Of a stretch of 36,398 nt of DNA, positions 1 through 10,338 are shown in pieces. Source of the stretch: Chromera velia (lineage: Eukaryota > Sar > Chromeraceae); the NCBI GenBank assembly GCA_018398765.1, contig JAHBMJ010000833.1, forward strand, positions 1 to 36,398, given 5' to 3'. Position 1 is the stretch's first letter. Every line of letters begins with the position of its first letter. The position numbers and the translations under genes are program-made. Below the pieces are notes generated by a model. The model saw only the letters and a program-made list of their open reading frames with translations, did not search any database and was not told the origin of the DNA.

Positions 1-2
1 CG

Positions 3-227
3 GCGATCAAAGGAACCCATGACGAGAGAGTAGCAGTCGAGGCGGTTGTGCAGATGTACTATGATGGCAAGATTCTCGATCAGAACAACAATGCTGACCC
101 AGAAGCATACAAAGATAAGGTGTGGGAGGCAATCAAAGACAAGAGACAGGTGGCCCAGCACATTCAACAGAAGAAAGTCAGAAGATCGTGGGGGAATCTA
201 GGCAGTGTGGCAGGGAAAGCAGTCTAG
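3..227 (+). pseudogene. Partial open frame, upstream part of a gag-like gene
   Basis: A 74-codon frame open at the window's left edge and ending in TAG at 225-227. The peptide is hydrophilic and predicted helical (for example the stretch EAYKDKVWEAIKDKRQVAQ). I do not recognise a family from it alone. It is placed with the gag-like fragments because it is collinear, on the same strand and only about 60 bases upstream of the next fragment. It could equally be the end of an unrelated exon. Confidence 0.35.
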
Positions 228-283
228 GGAAAGCAGTATGGACAACCTAACCCCGAAGGCTTCTTGCCACAGCCCAACGACTG

Positions 284-784
284 ATGACCCTCGCAGGCAG
301 ATACAGCATGACCCTCAGCAGCAAAGAGGCAGCACGCTATGTGCAAGACGGACTCCCTCAACTTCTTGCGTCCACCCTCCGTAACGGGATGAAGGCGGAC
401 TATAATATTAAGTATGAGGAGTTAATCAAAGCCATTAGGGAGGAGATTGATGAGCATGGAAAAGACTTCTTTGCAGGGTGGGAATCAGAGGGGGAGAGGA
501 CAGAACGAGAGACTTACCTACAGCAACAGAAAAGAGTCAGAGAGAAGGAGGAAGTCGGAGTAAGAGTAGATGACGATGAGCCAGCACTGATCTGGCAAAT
601 GGCGCGAGACTCTCACAAACAGAGCAATGCCATGCTCACCCACTGGCAAACCCCCTCGACCTTCACTCACCTGCAGAACCCTGCATGGATCCAGTATTCC
701 CTGGGCCAAACCGAAGCACAGCAGCCCATGGGTTGGACCCAAGCAAACTATGTCGGAGGGGTCGGGGTCCCTCTTAGGGGCTAA
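284..784 (+). pseudogene. Gag-like fragment
   Basis: A 166-codon ORF. The N-terminal half (SSKEAARYVQDGLPQLLAST, then KYEELIKAIREEIDEHG) has the look of the helical capsid region of retrotransposon Gag, where a 'xxGLP' turn is followed by an amphipathic helix. The C-terminal half is rich in Gln, Trp and Pro (MGWTQANYVGG region), as in Gag spacers before the nucleocapsid. About 125 bases downstream comes a CCHC zinc knuckle in a different frame. The Gag call is by pattern and context; a host gene fragment is a weaker alternative. Confidence 0.5.
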
Positions 785-889
785 CCAGGTTACCATCGAC
801 AACTAGAGAGACGCAATTAGTCAGGGGCGGAAGGACAGATAAATAGAAAGCCGGGGTAATGGAGAGAGGACAAGAGGCCAAACTTCCGA

Positions 890-1075
890 CCCCCACCACA
901 GGATGGAGAGTGCTTAGGGTGCGGTTATTAGACAAGGGGTCCACACGACTGTTGGGCCCATGATCACATCTGCCCTTGGTGTGGTGTGAAAGGACACTTT
1001 ACCAAATACTGCCCCAAATTTCCCATGCAGCCGCAGCCGCAACATTCCCAAATGAATCTGCCTCCTCCATCATGA
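890..1075 (+). pseudogene. Nucleocapsid-like CCHC zinc knuckle, interrupted by TAG
   Basis: Reading in the frame of TGC at 911, the sequence shows a Cys-x2-Cys pair (911-922), an in-frame TAG at 929-931, and then a perfect C-x2-C-x4-H-x4-C knuckle (CPWCGVKGHFTKYC, 971-1012) followed by a Pro/Gln-rich tail and a TGA at 1073-1075. C-x2-C-x4-H-x4-C is the defining retroviral and retrotransposon nucleocapsid motif and binds nucleic acid. The same motif occurs in cellular RNA-binding proteins, but the upstream Gag-like ORF favours a retroelement. The internal TAG marks decay. Confidence 0.65.
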
Positions 1076-1176
1076 CCGCCACCGAATTGATACACACAAT
1101 AGATATTTGTCGCACAGACCCCCCTAGTAAGAAGACGGTAGTAGTGGACACGGAACAGCTTGGCAAGCGAAACTGA

Positions 1177-2812
1177 GTTGCAGACAAAGGAGAGAGAAAG
1201 GGAAAAGGGGTCTGAATAAACTGAAATGCAGTAGACCGACAGTGCGAGAACAGGGACTCCGTGTTTACAGGCCAGGTGGCAGAGATGAAAAGGGGTACGA
1301 AGGGACCCGCCCTGTGACTCAGTCTACATTGATGATCAGTCTAATATTCCCAACGACGTCCACTCCTACATACGAAATGTAGTTGCTTGTTAAGTTCTGA
1401 GAGAGAGAGAGAGAGACAGAGAGAGAAAGACAGAGAGAGAGAGAGCCTCAGAGAGGAAGTGAGTGCCAGGAGTGAGGGGGTCTACGCGAGTGTCGGTATC
1501 AATCGAGCCTTCATCGCGGCACTCGAGTCACTCACCCAGCACCTTCAAGCATTGACAGCTCTGTCTATACTCCATAAGTGAGGACACAGAGATTCTGGGG
1601 ATGAGTGAAGGCAAGAAGACTCAAACGGTATTCCATCAGCTCTGACTGCTCTTCCTCAGAGAGTTCGGTGGCTCAGAGTGTCTGGTGAAAGCCTGAGAGT
1701 ATAGAAAAAAAGACAGCAGCCGTCTAACAATAGGGAAGCACGACTGTAGCTTTGGATGACCTCAGGACGGAAAATAGAGATTCTGTAGCGTGTGACGCTA
1801 TGAAGGATCGAAAGCTAGAAAAATAAGGAATTAAGCTGGGTGGGAGAATCGATGAGTCGCCGGGATAGGGAGTCTGTGCGAAGTTCGGCCTTGGCAGTTC
1901 GAATTTTTAGGTATCCTGCCGCCTCAATCGATCCAAAGGTCTGAAGCGCGCATTCCAAGCGCTAAACGCAGAATTAAATGCATGCAGACGTACGAGATAA
2001 ATAATTGCAGGTGCAGAGAAATCGATCCAGAAACAGCAGATGGACAGATTCAAATGGCAGAATAGTAAACGTTCTAGATGACAGTCCTTCCGTATGACAG
2101 TGAAAGACCTCCGGATGAGTGCATTATGACCAGTAGATAGCCAGACTTTTCAGTCGTTTGCCCCAAATGAGAGAAACCGCTTGATCCTCATTGGGCACAA
2201 GCAAACAGGACGTGTCTCTCTTACGAGAACCCCTTCATAGTACTTGCCGGCATCATGAAGGCTACCCAGATCTAGTCTCTTAGAGTTTGCAATCATAATC
2301 GTAACCGTGCCAAATTGAGTTGGTTTTGGTATGTTTACAGAGTTGAGGTACTAAACCAAAAAACAAATTTTAAAAAAGGAAATATTTGGAAAAAAATATA
2401 AGAAAATAATTCAAAACACGCATTTTATCAGAAATTTATTTGGAATTCTGACATTGCATACATTGACAAAAAATAAATCCATGTTAAAATTTTCATTATT
2501 TTTTTTATGAAATATTTTTTTATATGATGTATAAAGAATGAGTCTTTCTAGGAGTCTTTACAGTTTAATTAGTGGCGAACGCACAACTTGCGACATAAGA
2601 GCAAGTACGCAGGTTTAAGAGGTGTCCCAATACATTGTGTAAGTTCATATAAGTTTAGGACGGGCCTAGTTTGGCACCATCATTAGCTAGTACGTTGATC
2701 ACTCTTTCTAGCATCTGTGACCCTTTATGACGTTTTTCATATATGTATGGCAGTAAACCTCCATATAATTTTGATGCCATGAGATTGCTTTAAGTGAGAA
2801 TTTATAATAAAA
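1177..2812. other. Non-coding spacer
   Basis: No supportable gene. It holds a (GA)n tract at about 1398-1452, an AT-rich stretch at about 2340-2540 with several A and T runs, and no recognisable promoter or RNA gene. Short open frames here lack protein-like composition. Confidence 0.5.
1398..1452. repeat. (GA)n microsatellite
   Basis: An imperfect run of GA dinucleotides broken by ACA and AAA interruptions. A longer run of the same type lies at 8651-8773. Confidence 0.9.
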
Positions 2813-2867
2813 CATTGTCCTAGACTCATACATTGTATGATGGCATATAGACCGATTAATAATAATG
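2813..2867 (+). repeat. Dispersed repeat, copy A, ending in ATTAATAATAAT
   Basis: About 55 bases that match 4220-4274 in direct orientation with only about six differences. Both copies share CATT-TCCTAGA, CATTG-ATGATGG, a TATAGACCGATT block and then an AAT-type tail. The tail here is short (AATAATGATGAATTAATT). A unique sequence ending in a simple A/T-rich tail is typical of the 3' end of a non-LTR retrotransposon or SINE, but there is no reverse transcriptase here to confirm it. Confidence 0.75.
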
Positions 2868-3111
2868 ATGAATTAATTTATATATGATGGCACTCTCTTT
2901 AGGTCGTCTGCCCTCCGCAGCAAAAATTTTATGTTTATGCACTTTCTGGTTGCCTGTTACTCTATACGCGTTTGATTGTCTGCCTGTCCGCAAGTCAGAC
3001 ATGGATGCATTAGATGTCTTTCAATTGCGTTTTGTCCGTTAGGCTTTGAATCTATCTCTCTCCTCTTTCCGTGTATCTACTCTGTGTGCTGTCGGTCTAC
3101 TTCCCGCACGT

Positions 3112-3849
3112 ATGTACGTGTCGATAGGACTTGCTAGGTATTTGACTAACTTAAAACATATTGACCTCAAGATGCCCGCGGGTGCTTGGTCGGCTTTAAT
3201 GAATGGTGATTGTCCTTTCTCTATGATGCACGCACAAAAATTGATTGGGTCGACCAGATTGGAAGAATTTGTGACTGTCAATCCAACTATCAGAAAAAGA
3301 AAGAAAGCCATCAAGGTTAGCCGTCTCCTTCTCTTAAGAGCAGTGATCAATCGGGAAGTTGATGAATGGATTGATGGTTGTCTAGAAAGGGCCGCTTCAC
3401 GGGGGGTGGTTTTACAGTTTGGTAGAGGCGTCAGACCGAATGTGTTCCAAACGTCTTATCCTACTGCCCAACGTTCGTCTCTCCTCTTCCTTTCCTCTAC
3501 TTTTCTTTCCTCTCCTTCATCCCCCCGTTTCGTTTCCCTCCCTTGCGCTGCGATCTGGTCCTCAGGCCCTTTTTCAGCCTTGCTGTATATGTTGCTTGAT
3601 GGTCGCCCCCATGTACCATACAGAGGGCTGGAAGACGCGGTTTACCCTGCATGCAGGGGCAAAGCAGACGATCTGCTGCACCGACTGACTGAATGCACAG
3701 AAACAAGAGTAGATCGAGAGGCTCTGAATGCAGTTATAACTGAAATTGAAGCTGAATTAAACAGAGCCCAAGAAAGAGAGAGAAAGTGGTTGCTATCGAA
3801 AGACTCTACCCCTCTAAAACACACCATGCAAAGCGAATTGTTAGCATGA
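3112..3849 (+). CDS. Hypothetical protein, possibly two exons
   Basis: An uninterrupted frame runs from about 3046 to the TGA at 3847-3849; the first ATG is at 3112. The middle (3425-3560) is a run of pyrimidines encoding Ser/Leu/Phe, unlike the charged, protein-like ends, and can be removed as an intron: donor at 3422 (GTAGAG) and acceptor at 3564-3565 after a long pyrimidine tract. That intron is 144 bases and keeps the frame, so the ORF reads through it. The C-terminal part (about residues 160-240, including ADDLLHRLTECTETRVD and ITEIEAELNRAQERERK) is predicted to be helical or coiled coil. I do not recognise a family. It lies between two copies of a tailed repeat, so it may be a captured or repeat-borne sequence. 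No upstream exon was found. Confidence 0.4.
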   Translation: MYVSIGLARYLTNLKHIDLKMPAGAWSALMNGDCPFSMMHAQKLIGSTRLEEFVTVNPTIRKRKKAIKVSRLLLLRAVINREVDEWIDGCLERAASRGVVLQFGRGVRPNVFQTSYPTAQRSSLLFLSSTFLSSPSSPRFVSLPCAAIWSSGPFSALLYMLLDGRPHVPYRGLEDAVYPACRGKADDLLHRLTECTETRVDREALNAVITEIEAELNRAQERERKWLLSKDSTPLKHTMQSELLA

Positions 3850-4219
3850 ATGAAAGTCACTCTGGCACTTAGACACTCACCCATACCAGCCCTGCGACTC
3901 TTGCAAAACATCTGTTTGCGCCCTCCATCGTAAGGCCTGCGATTCGATGCATGTGATGGTTACTTACCTCTCTTCTCGTCTCACCTTTTGAATGTTCTTT
4001 TTTCCATCTCCCAAGTACATCTCCCGTCCCCCCTCTCCACCGGTCTTCCTGTCTGCCTCTACTGTCTGAGAGTCTCTGTTGCAGTAGTTGCACTCCTCCT
4101 ATGGAAGGGAAACGACATCAGTGATTGAGAAAACATCTTCTAGATGCAGGGTGTTTAGAGTTGCGAGAATGAAGCCCCCTCCCGTTGTATGATGCAGGTC
4201 TGGTAAAGGGACAATAGAG

Positions 4220-4261
4220 CATTATCCTAGATTCATGCATTGCATGATGGTCTATAGACCG

Positions 4262-4321
<60 letters not shown>

Positions 4322-4333
4322 GATGATGATGAT
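4220..4333 (+). repeat. Dispersed repeat, copy B, with (AAT)n(GAT)n tail
   Basis: The 4220-4274 part matches 2813-2867 closely. The match is followed by about 14 AAT units and then ATG/GAT units up to 4333. The longer tail compared with copy A is what is expected when a microsatellite tail of a retroposed element expands or when one copy is younger. Confidence 0.75.
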
Positions 4334-5222
4334 TGAGGGTTAAATCCTACACCCAGCGACGCTAGATCTCAAACCACTAACAAGGCTTTGAGAACAACCC
4401 TATATATTGTCATTCGGTTGATTTTGTGGGTATTTGTGGATACATAACAAAAACCCTAATCATCATTTGTAGGTGTTTGGAACTTCTTTGAATCTAAGCC
4501 CCACTTAAAATAATGAAGATGATCTCTATCTGCGGCATCGTTTTTCTACGTTTTTTAAGAGACTGTAGAGACTGTCCACGCCTGCGGTGTAGACGGTCAA
4601 GACACCATCCAGATATGCGGCTTTGGCTTTCAAGACACCGTAAATGATCTACGCCTGTGGCGCGAATTTTCTAGCTTATCCAAAAATATGGCTTAAACTT
4701 TTAAGTGGTAGTTAGGTTTAGGGAGGTCATGTTTGGGGATGTTTCGGCTTCTGGAAGACGGTTTTGTGAGAGGGGTCTGCGTGGCTGCGCCTCGGAATGT
4801 GGAAGGCATATACTGTAGGGAGATGTAGGGAGGATATTATGCAGGTATGTGGCCTGCGGGACGGTGTCCGGTACCGTGTCCGGTACCGTGTCCCTCGATT
4901 ATGTACCGATCAACTCGACCCGGCCGGCGCTGGGATAATGCATGCATGCGTGCGGCTCGAGGGAGGGCGGAGGGCCTGGACCCCGCGGGGGCCCGTCGGG
5001 CCGGTGAATAGCTAGCTGGACGATTGCCTGGACATCTTATGGACAATTATGGACATCTCCCGATCGACGTGCGGAATTGTCACAACAGACACGATCGACT
5101 CCGACGACTCACTGTTCTTCACACAGAATCTGCATGAAAGACTGTCACCCGTGGCTTCAAAGAAACGTGTTCGGTTCCTGCAGCCTCTCGAAAGATCCGG
5201 TTCATTAATCCGCTCAGTCAAG
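4334..5222. promoter_or_regulatory. Spacer and probable SRP19 upstream region with GC-rich block
   Basis: No gene is seen. Bases 4855-5000 are strikingly GC-rich compared with the AT-rich sequence before them and contain a 15-base tandem unit (GTGTCCGGTACC, 4865-4892) and a TGCATGCA octamer at 4939-4946, about 280 bases before the SRP19 start. An open frame from ATG 5049 continues in frame into SRP19 and could give a longer N-terminus; 5223 is preferred on family length. The promoter role is inferred from position. Confidence 0.4.
4939..4946. promoter_or_regulatory. TGCATGCA octamer upstream of SRP19
   Basis: A perfect palindromic TGCATGCA. In Plasmodium this octamer is the known binding site of the AP2-domain protein PF14_0633, and related ApiAP2 factors occur across apicomplexans and chromerids. 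The function here is inferred only from the motif and its position inside a GC-rich upstream block. Confidence 0.3.
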
Positions 5223-6515
5223 ATGGCGAGCGCCTCCTCGTCTTCGAGCTCAAAGGGGGCCCCCATCGACACCTCTAGGTGGCTTGTCATCTATCCCAAT
5301 TACGTGGACTCAAAGAAGACAATCGCTGAAGGACGCAGAATCGCTCAGAGTGCTGCTGCAGAAACACCAACTCTCATCGAAATGATTGACATCTGCAAAT
5401 TTTTTGAAATTCCTGTGATCCCCGAGGTCCGTCTCTTCGACGAGTGTCCTTCATACGTTCTCTTTTTTGCGTTCGAATGCCTTCATATTCATGTTTTGTT
5501 TCCCGCGTTCAGGACAAGTCTTACCCTCGGGACTGGCTTGTTCGGGGCCGCCTGAGGGTCCAACTGAAGAACGAGGCCGGGGTGTTCCACAATCAGGAAC
5601 TGAAATGCAGTCAGTCGTTAGGCCGTCTCCTCCCTTTTCTTCTTTCCCCCTCCCTTCCTCCAGGTGCCTTGTCTCGTCTGCGTTCCCTGTCTGTTCTCTG
5701 TTGTCTCCTGCGATCGTCGAAACTTTGGAGGGCCTTTCTTGCATCAAGCGAGGGAATGTGGGTGCTTTGCTCGGTGACGAGCCTTTACTTGAATTCGCTT
5801 CTTTCATGTCGGCGCCCTTGTCAGACAACAAACGAATATTTACCCGTCTCTCTCACCGCACGTGGCAGATTGTGTTGAAGTGTCTGCATCATGTAACTGC
5901 GTCTCGGTGGGCGCAGGAGAGGGGAAGATTGATCCATCAAATCACTGACTGAATGAATGCATGCATGAATGAATGGATGGATGGATGTGCTGGTAAGGGA
6001 GTGCATGAGTGAAAGCAGGGAAGCGCAAGTAGGTTCAAGAGTGTTCCGTACTTCCCCTGAGACACCCAGAAGGGACAAAGCAACCTTTTCTCTCTTCTGA
6101 TTCCTCGTACCCCTCTGTCGGCTGTCTGGACGGACTCGTGACCCTTGGCTACCGACAGAGATGCTGACAGTGTTGTTATTTGGGTGCAATTGCTTTCCCC
6201 TCCTCCGTTTCTTACTATTTATTCTTCCTCTGTGCGTGCGTGCGTGCGTGTTTGTGTGTCTCACTCGTTCATGCGTGTGTTTGTGTGGGAATGACATTGT
6301 GCGCCTCTTTCGCCCCCCTTACCACTCTCTCCCTGCCTCTTTCTTTCTGTATCTTTCGCTTCTCTCTTTCTCGCTCTTTCTCTTGCTCTTCTTCGCTTCC
6401 TTTCTCTTTCCCTCTTTTTCTCTTTGTTTCTCTATCTTTCTCTCTTTCTCCCTCCCTCCCCCCGCCCCCTCTCTCTGCTTGCGTGCGTGCATGCGTGCGT
6501 GCGTGCGTGCGTGCC

Positions 6516-6547
<32 letters not shown>

Positions 6548-6767
6548 TGTGTGTGTGTGCGTGTGTGTGTGTGTGCGTGCGTGTATTTGTGTATGCGTGT
6601 GTATATCTGTATCTGTGTGTATGTGTGTGCGTGTGTGTGTGCGTGTGCGTGTATTTGTGTATGCGTGTGTATATCTGTATCTGTGTGTATGTGTGTGCGT
6701 GTGTGTGTGCGTGTGCGTGTATTTGTGTATGCGTGTGTATATCTGTATGTGTGTGTATGTGTGTGTG

Positions 6768-6798
<31 letters not shown>

Positions 6799-7387
6799 TT
6801 TGTCTGTTGTGTTTATGAAGAAAAGGAGGGAAGCAAACCATATTGTCTGTCTGTCTGTCTGTCCGCCAAAAGAAGAAAGAAAGAAACAGAAGAGAATGAG
6901 AAGGAGAAAAAGGGAAAGAAAAGACAATATAGTCTGTCTGTCTGTCTGTTTAATAGACGATATAGTCTGTCTGGCTGAAAGAAAGAAGGGAGAAGAAGAA
7001 ACATATGGTCTGTTTGTGTCTGTCTGTCTGTCTGGCTGGTACCCTTCCACTGAGAGAGCGTGCCAAAAGAAGAAAGAAAAAAAGGGAAAGAAAAGACGAT
7101 ATGGTCTGTCTTTCGGGCCCCCTGCCCACTTTTTCTGAGTTGTCGTGATGTTCTTTTGTCTTTCTTTCTTTCTTTCTTTTCTTTCTTTCTTTCTTTCTTT
7201 CCTTTCTTTCTTTTTATCTGTTGTGTTCATAAAGAAAAAGAGGGAAAGAAACCATATAATCTGTCTGTGTCTGTGTCTGTTTTTGTGTGTGTCTGTGTGT
7301 ATGTGTGTGTGTGTGTGTGTGTGTGTCTGTGTCTGTGTCTGTGTGTGTCTGTCTGTGTCTGTGTGTGTCTGTCTGTGTGTGTGTGTG

Positions 7388-7423
<36 letters not shown>

Positions 7424-7843
7424 GGAGGTGGAGAGGCAAGGGGCGCTTAACTCTCACCTTTCGGGCCCCCTGCCCACTTTGTCTGAGTTGTCGTGATGTT
7501 CCTTTGTCTTTGTTGCTTTCTTTCTTTTGTCTATTGTGTCCATGAAGAAAAGAAGGGAGAAGAAGAAACATATAGTCTGTCTGTCTGTCTGTGCGAAGAA
7601 AAAGAGGGAGAAGAAGAAGAAACATATAGTCTGTCTGTCTGTGCGCGTGCGCGTCGTGCGTTTGTACTTGTGTTTGTACCTTAAACCCGTACACTGCTGA
7701 ATGCAGAAATGGATCTGCTCAAGAAGATGGGAGAGCTCATTCCCAAACTGAAAAGCAGAGCCCCGGGCGGGGCGGGAGGGGCGTCCGCATCGTCTTCGTC
7801 TGGCGGTGGAGGCAAAAACAAGAAGAAGAAAGGCAAGAAGTGA
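5223..7843 (+). CDS. SRP19: Signal recognition particle 19 kDa protein (SRP19), three exons
   Basis: SRP19 binds helices 6 and 8 of the 7S SRP RNA and prepares it to receive SRP54, so it is needed for co-translational targeting to the ER. Exons: 5223-5426, 5513-5609, 7707-7843, giving 145 residues (human about 144). The family hallmark YPNY then KKTIAEGRRI is at residues 24-40. DKSYPRDW (69-76) and RGRLRVQLK (79-87) follow after intron 1. Exon 3 encodes KMGELIPKLKSR and a Gly/Ser linker with a Lys-rich tail (KNKKKKGKK), as in other SRP19 proteins. Across the exon 2/3 junction, the spacing from the conserved Gly to IPKL equals that of human SRP19 without gaps, which confirms the splice. ATG 5223 has a strong Kozak context (AAGATGG) and fits family length; in-frame ATG 5049 is an alternative. 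Donors are GTCCGT and GTCAGT. Intron 2 (5610-7706) is almost all simple repeat. Confidence 0.95.
6481..6800. repeat. (GT)n/(GTGC)n/(TCTG)n tracts in SRP19 intron 2
   Basis: Long runs of GTGC, GT, GTGTAT and finally TCTG units. Several long open frames across this stretch (encoding CVCVC or THTHT runs) are artefacts of the dinucleotide repeat and not genes. Confidence 0.95.
6583..6786. repeat. 68-bp minisatellite, about three copies
   Basis: The block beginning GTATTTGTGTATGCGTGTG starts at 6583, 6651 and 6719, an exact 68-base period. The copies are nearly identical, with one difference (CTGTATCTG versus CTGTATGTG) in the last. It is built within the GT-rich tract of SRP19 intron 2. Confidence 0.9.
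6797..7640 (+). repeat. Composite intronic repeat: purine block + ATATAGTCTG + (TCTG)n, many copies
   Basis: A recurring module reads TCTGTTGTGT-CATGAAGAAA, a purine block (AGAGGGAGAAGAAGAAA), CATATAGTCTG and then (TCTG)n. Copies or partial copies are seen at about 6797, 6900, 6955, 6985, 7080, 7218, 7528 and 7595. A larger unit is also duplicated: TTTCGGGCCCCCTGCCCACT and what follows begins at both 7111 and 7459. The same module occurs in an intron of the IQ-motif gene (22200-22350). I do not know a named family for it. Confidence 0.8.
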
Positions 7844-8645
7844 GGACAGAATTTTTTAAGAGGTTTTTTATGTGACACTGAAAGGCGTTCTTTCTTCGGT
7901 CTGGTGTTCGGGCTAGTGTTCGGGGTGTTCATGTAAACTACTAAGCAGACTATGGTGTAGACCGTGTAGTTACGCAGCAACTTACGCAAGAAGGTTGTCT
8001 GCATGCTACTAGGCTCCCCATACCGTATGGGCCATACATAAAAAAAAATTTAAAATGAATAAATGAATTTAGGCCAAAACCTGAATTAGTTTTTTTATTT
8101 ATTTATTTTTGTGCATCAGCTGGGCTTTGACCTTCGAACTTGAATTAACGAAATACCTTTGTCCTAGAGATAGTGCTAGGAGGTCCCATTCTCATTCTCT
8201 CCCTGAGTCGATCCACTTTCTTTCTTTCTTCGATCGACCGAATGATACCGCCAGATACATGCACTGATCTGATTCAATCAATCAGTCAATCAGTCACCAT
8301 AGAAGCAGATAAGACTGATAGACGTGCAGAGGCTGAGACTCGAGCACCTGGACTGTGTGACCTAACTAACTGACTGACCAGAGAAACCCAGGACAGACGC
8401 AGATCTCTTTCCTGTGCATTTATCAGTAAGTCTGTCCGTGTGTCTGTTCATCCCTCTGCCCATGCATTGATCCGTCCGCCCCATTAATCTAGCGGCCATC
8501 GATGCGTCAGCGGCTGCTGTTGCTGTCGATGTCTTTCTTAGACTGTCGCAGCACGAGCAGAAGGAAGGAAGGAAGAGGACGAGGAAGAAGAGGTAGGAAG
8601 TGAGTGAGTGTGGGAGGACAGGATGAAGGAGGTCACGGTGGTGGT

Positions 8646-8650
<5 letters not shown>

Positions 8651-8691
<41 letters not shown>

Positions 8692-8718
8692 GAGAGAAAG
8701 AGAGATACAGAGAGAGAC

Positions 8719-8749
<31 letters not shown>

Positions 8750-8773
8750 CACAGAGAGAGAGAGAGAGCTAGA
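8651..8773. repeat. (GA)n microsatellite, imperfect
   Basis: About 120 bases of GA repeats with CA, AAA and CTA interruptions in the SRP19/M16 intergenic region. Confidence 0.95.
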
Positions 8774-9780
8774 GAGAGGGAAAAGGAAAAAAAACATGGC
8801 CCACATGACAGTGTGGCACGCAACAGCATGGATTGATGAGCATCCACGGGCATGCACATTGGTGCGCAGGTCACCAGGTCTTGTAGTTACCGGGGATCAC
8901 CCATAGTTACCGCAGGTCACCCATGGTTACGTGGCATACACATGAGAATGTCACGCGAGGTCCAGCGGTAGCAAGGATGCTATACTTCCCGGGCAGCCTC
9001 CAAGCATGCATGCACGTGATTTGATCGATCTGAGAGATGATTGACGGATGATTTATTATAGTTGTCAGAGCATAAACCTTTCTAGAAGGTCGCGTCTAGC
9101 TGTGGTTGCCTTCGACTGTCTGTCTGAGTGACAGATGTTCCTTCTGTTCACGTCAGCCTAATCGAGGAGACACTACCAATGCATGTGCATTCAGTAGATC
9201 GAACCTTCTTCTGGACTTTGAGACATTCGTCTCCGGACTTAGAGATTTTCAGTTATAGGCTCCCCATATCAAAAGAAAAAAAAAAGAAAATTAAGCAAAA
9301 ATTAATTATTAGTTTTTTTTTTTTAAAAAAAGAAGAACACCTGAACAACTGTTGTTTGGGATGTTGCATGGGTGTTGCACAATGCACAAGTATTGTTCAG
9401 AAAAGAAAAAAAAGGGAAAAAAAAAAATCAAAAATCAATTTTAGACAATAATCTGACAATTACTTTTTTTTTTTTTTTCCTGTCTTCAGACTGTGACTTC
9501 TGTAACTTCACTGCTAAATCATCAGACCGACACCTTCGAATCGCGGAGCGGTGTCTAACCTTAAATTTTTAGTAACCAGTACTGAATGTCTTCTAGCGCC
9601 TCTACCTACTTGTGGGTATAAGTTAAGCGGCTGAGTAGCCCTTAACACCTTCTCGTTTAGTATATTAGCAGCATAATTAGCTCAATTTCTCTCTATTTCT
9701 GTCACCTCAAGCTAACTTTGAAAATGATGTACAAAACATACAATAAAAACTTAGTTTAAAACTACATAGTTAGAAGTTTG

Positions 9781-9785
<5 letters not shown>

Positions 9786-9814
<29 letters not shown>
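9786..9814. repeat. (AT)n microsatellite
   Basis: About 14 uninterrupted AT units in the spacer between the two convergent genes. Confidence 0.95.
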
Positions 9815-9817
<3 letters not shown>

Positions 9818-10338
9818 GAAGAGGAGGGCAATAATTAAGAGGGAGCCGGAGGAGACCGGACTACGGCTACTAAGTAGACGTGACGACAAAACGAAGCATC
9901 TCGCGCGATAGTCGGACAGCGTCAGTGCTTAGTGTCATGGTCCTTGCGGCTCCTATCAGTCTTGAAGACGAAACGGATGAAGTACATATATATATTCAAA
10001 CCTAAAATCTATCATGCATAATATTTGCAAGAGAGAGACAATGCAAGTTAATTGCAGTGCAACTTACTACTTTAATTATTAGTAGTACTTGCTAAATAGA
10101 TTTTGAGTTAGACTTCTAGCTGTAGAGTCGCAATTTTTTAGTAAAAAACTCGTCAAAAAATGAAAAGGATACATTGTCAAGCTTATGCCAGTGGCGAGGC
10201 CCGGGATCAGACTGTTCAGATGCGAAAAGTGAAAGTTTTTGAAAGTTCAACTAAAAAGACTACTAAAAAAGCCCATTGTCATGCATGTCATCATGCACTC
10301 AAACATGCCGGGCAAGTCTCGTTTGCGACCGCAATATT

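Larger units (their letters stand above)
1..1176 (+). mobile_element. Decayed gag region of an LTR retroelement (left end outside window)
   Basis: Three coding fragments in one orientation make up a gag-like stretch: an open frame entering from the window edge (3-227, ending TAG), a 166-codon ORF (284-784) and a zinc-knuckle segment (about 890-1075). Gag builds the virus-like particle of LTR retrotransposons and the knuckle binds element RNA. The fragments are separated by stops and frame changes, so this copy is dead. A short motif VVVDTEQ at 1138-1158, in another frame, resembles the active-site strand of a retroelement aspartic protease (usually D-T/S-G), but the Gly is missing and I would not rely on it. 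No reverse transcriptase or integrase follows on this strand, and no LTR was recognised before 1400. The element is on the opposite strand to the copia-type element at 27-31 kb and no link between them can be shown. Confidence 0.6.
7844..10338. other. Non-coding spacer between convergent SRP19 and M16 protease genes
   Basis: The two flanking genes end toward each other, so this holds both 3' regions. It contains a (GA)n tract (8651-8773), poly-A/poly-T runs (9270-9480), an (AT)n tract (9786-9814) and a TGCATGCA at 9007-9014. Small open frames in the GA tract encode RERE or LSLSL runs and are not genes. I see no RNA gene. Confidence 0.5.

Noticed and set aside
6161-7545. Several long open frames (up to 325 codons) on both strands
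   Set aside because: They are translations of GT, TCTG and CTTT repeats (CVCVC, THTHT, FLSFF runs) inside SRP19 intron 2.
8362-8906. Overlapping frames rich in RERE and LSLS
   Set aside because: Produced by the (GA)n tract at 8651-8773; no family resemblance and no splice context.
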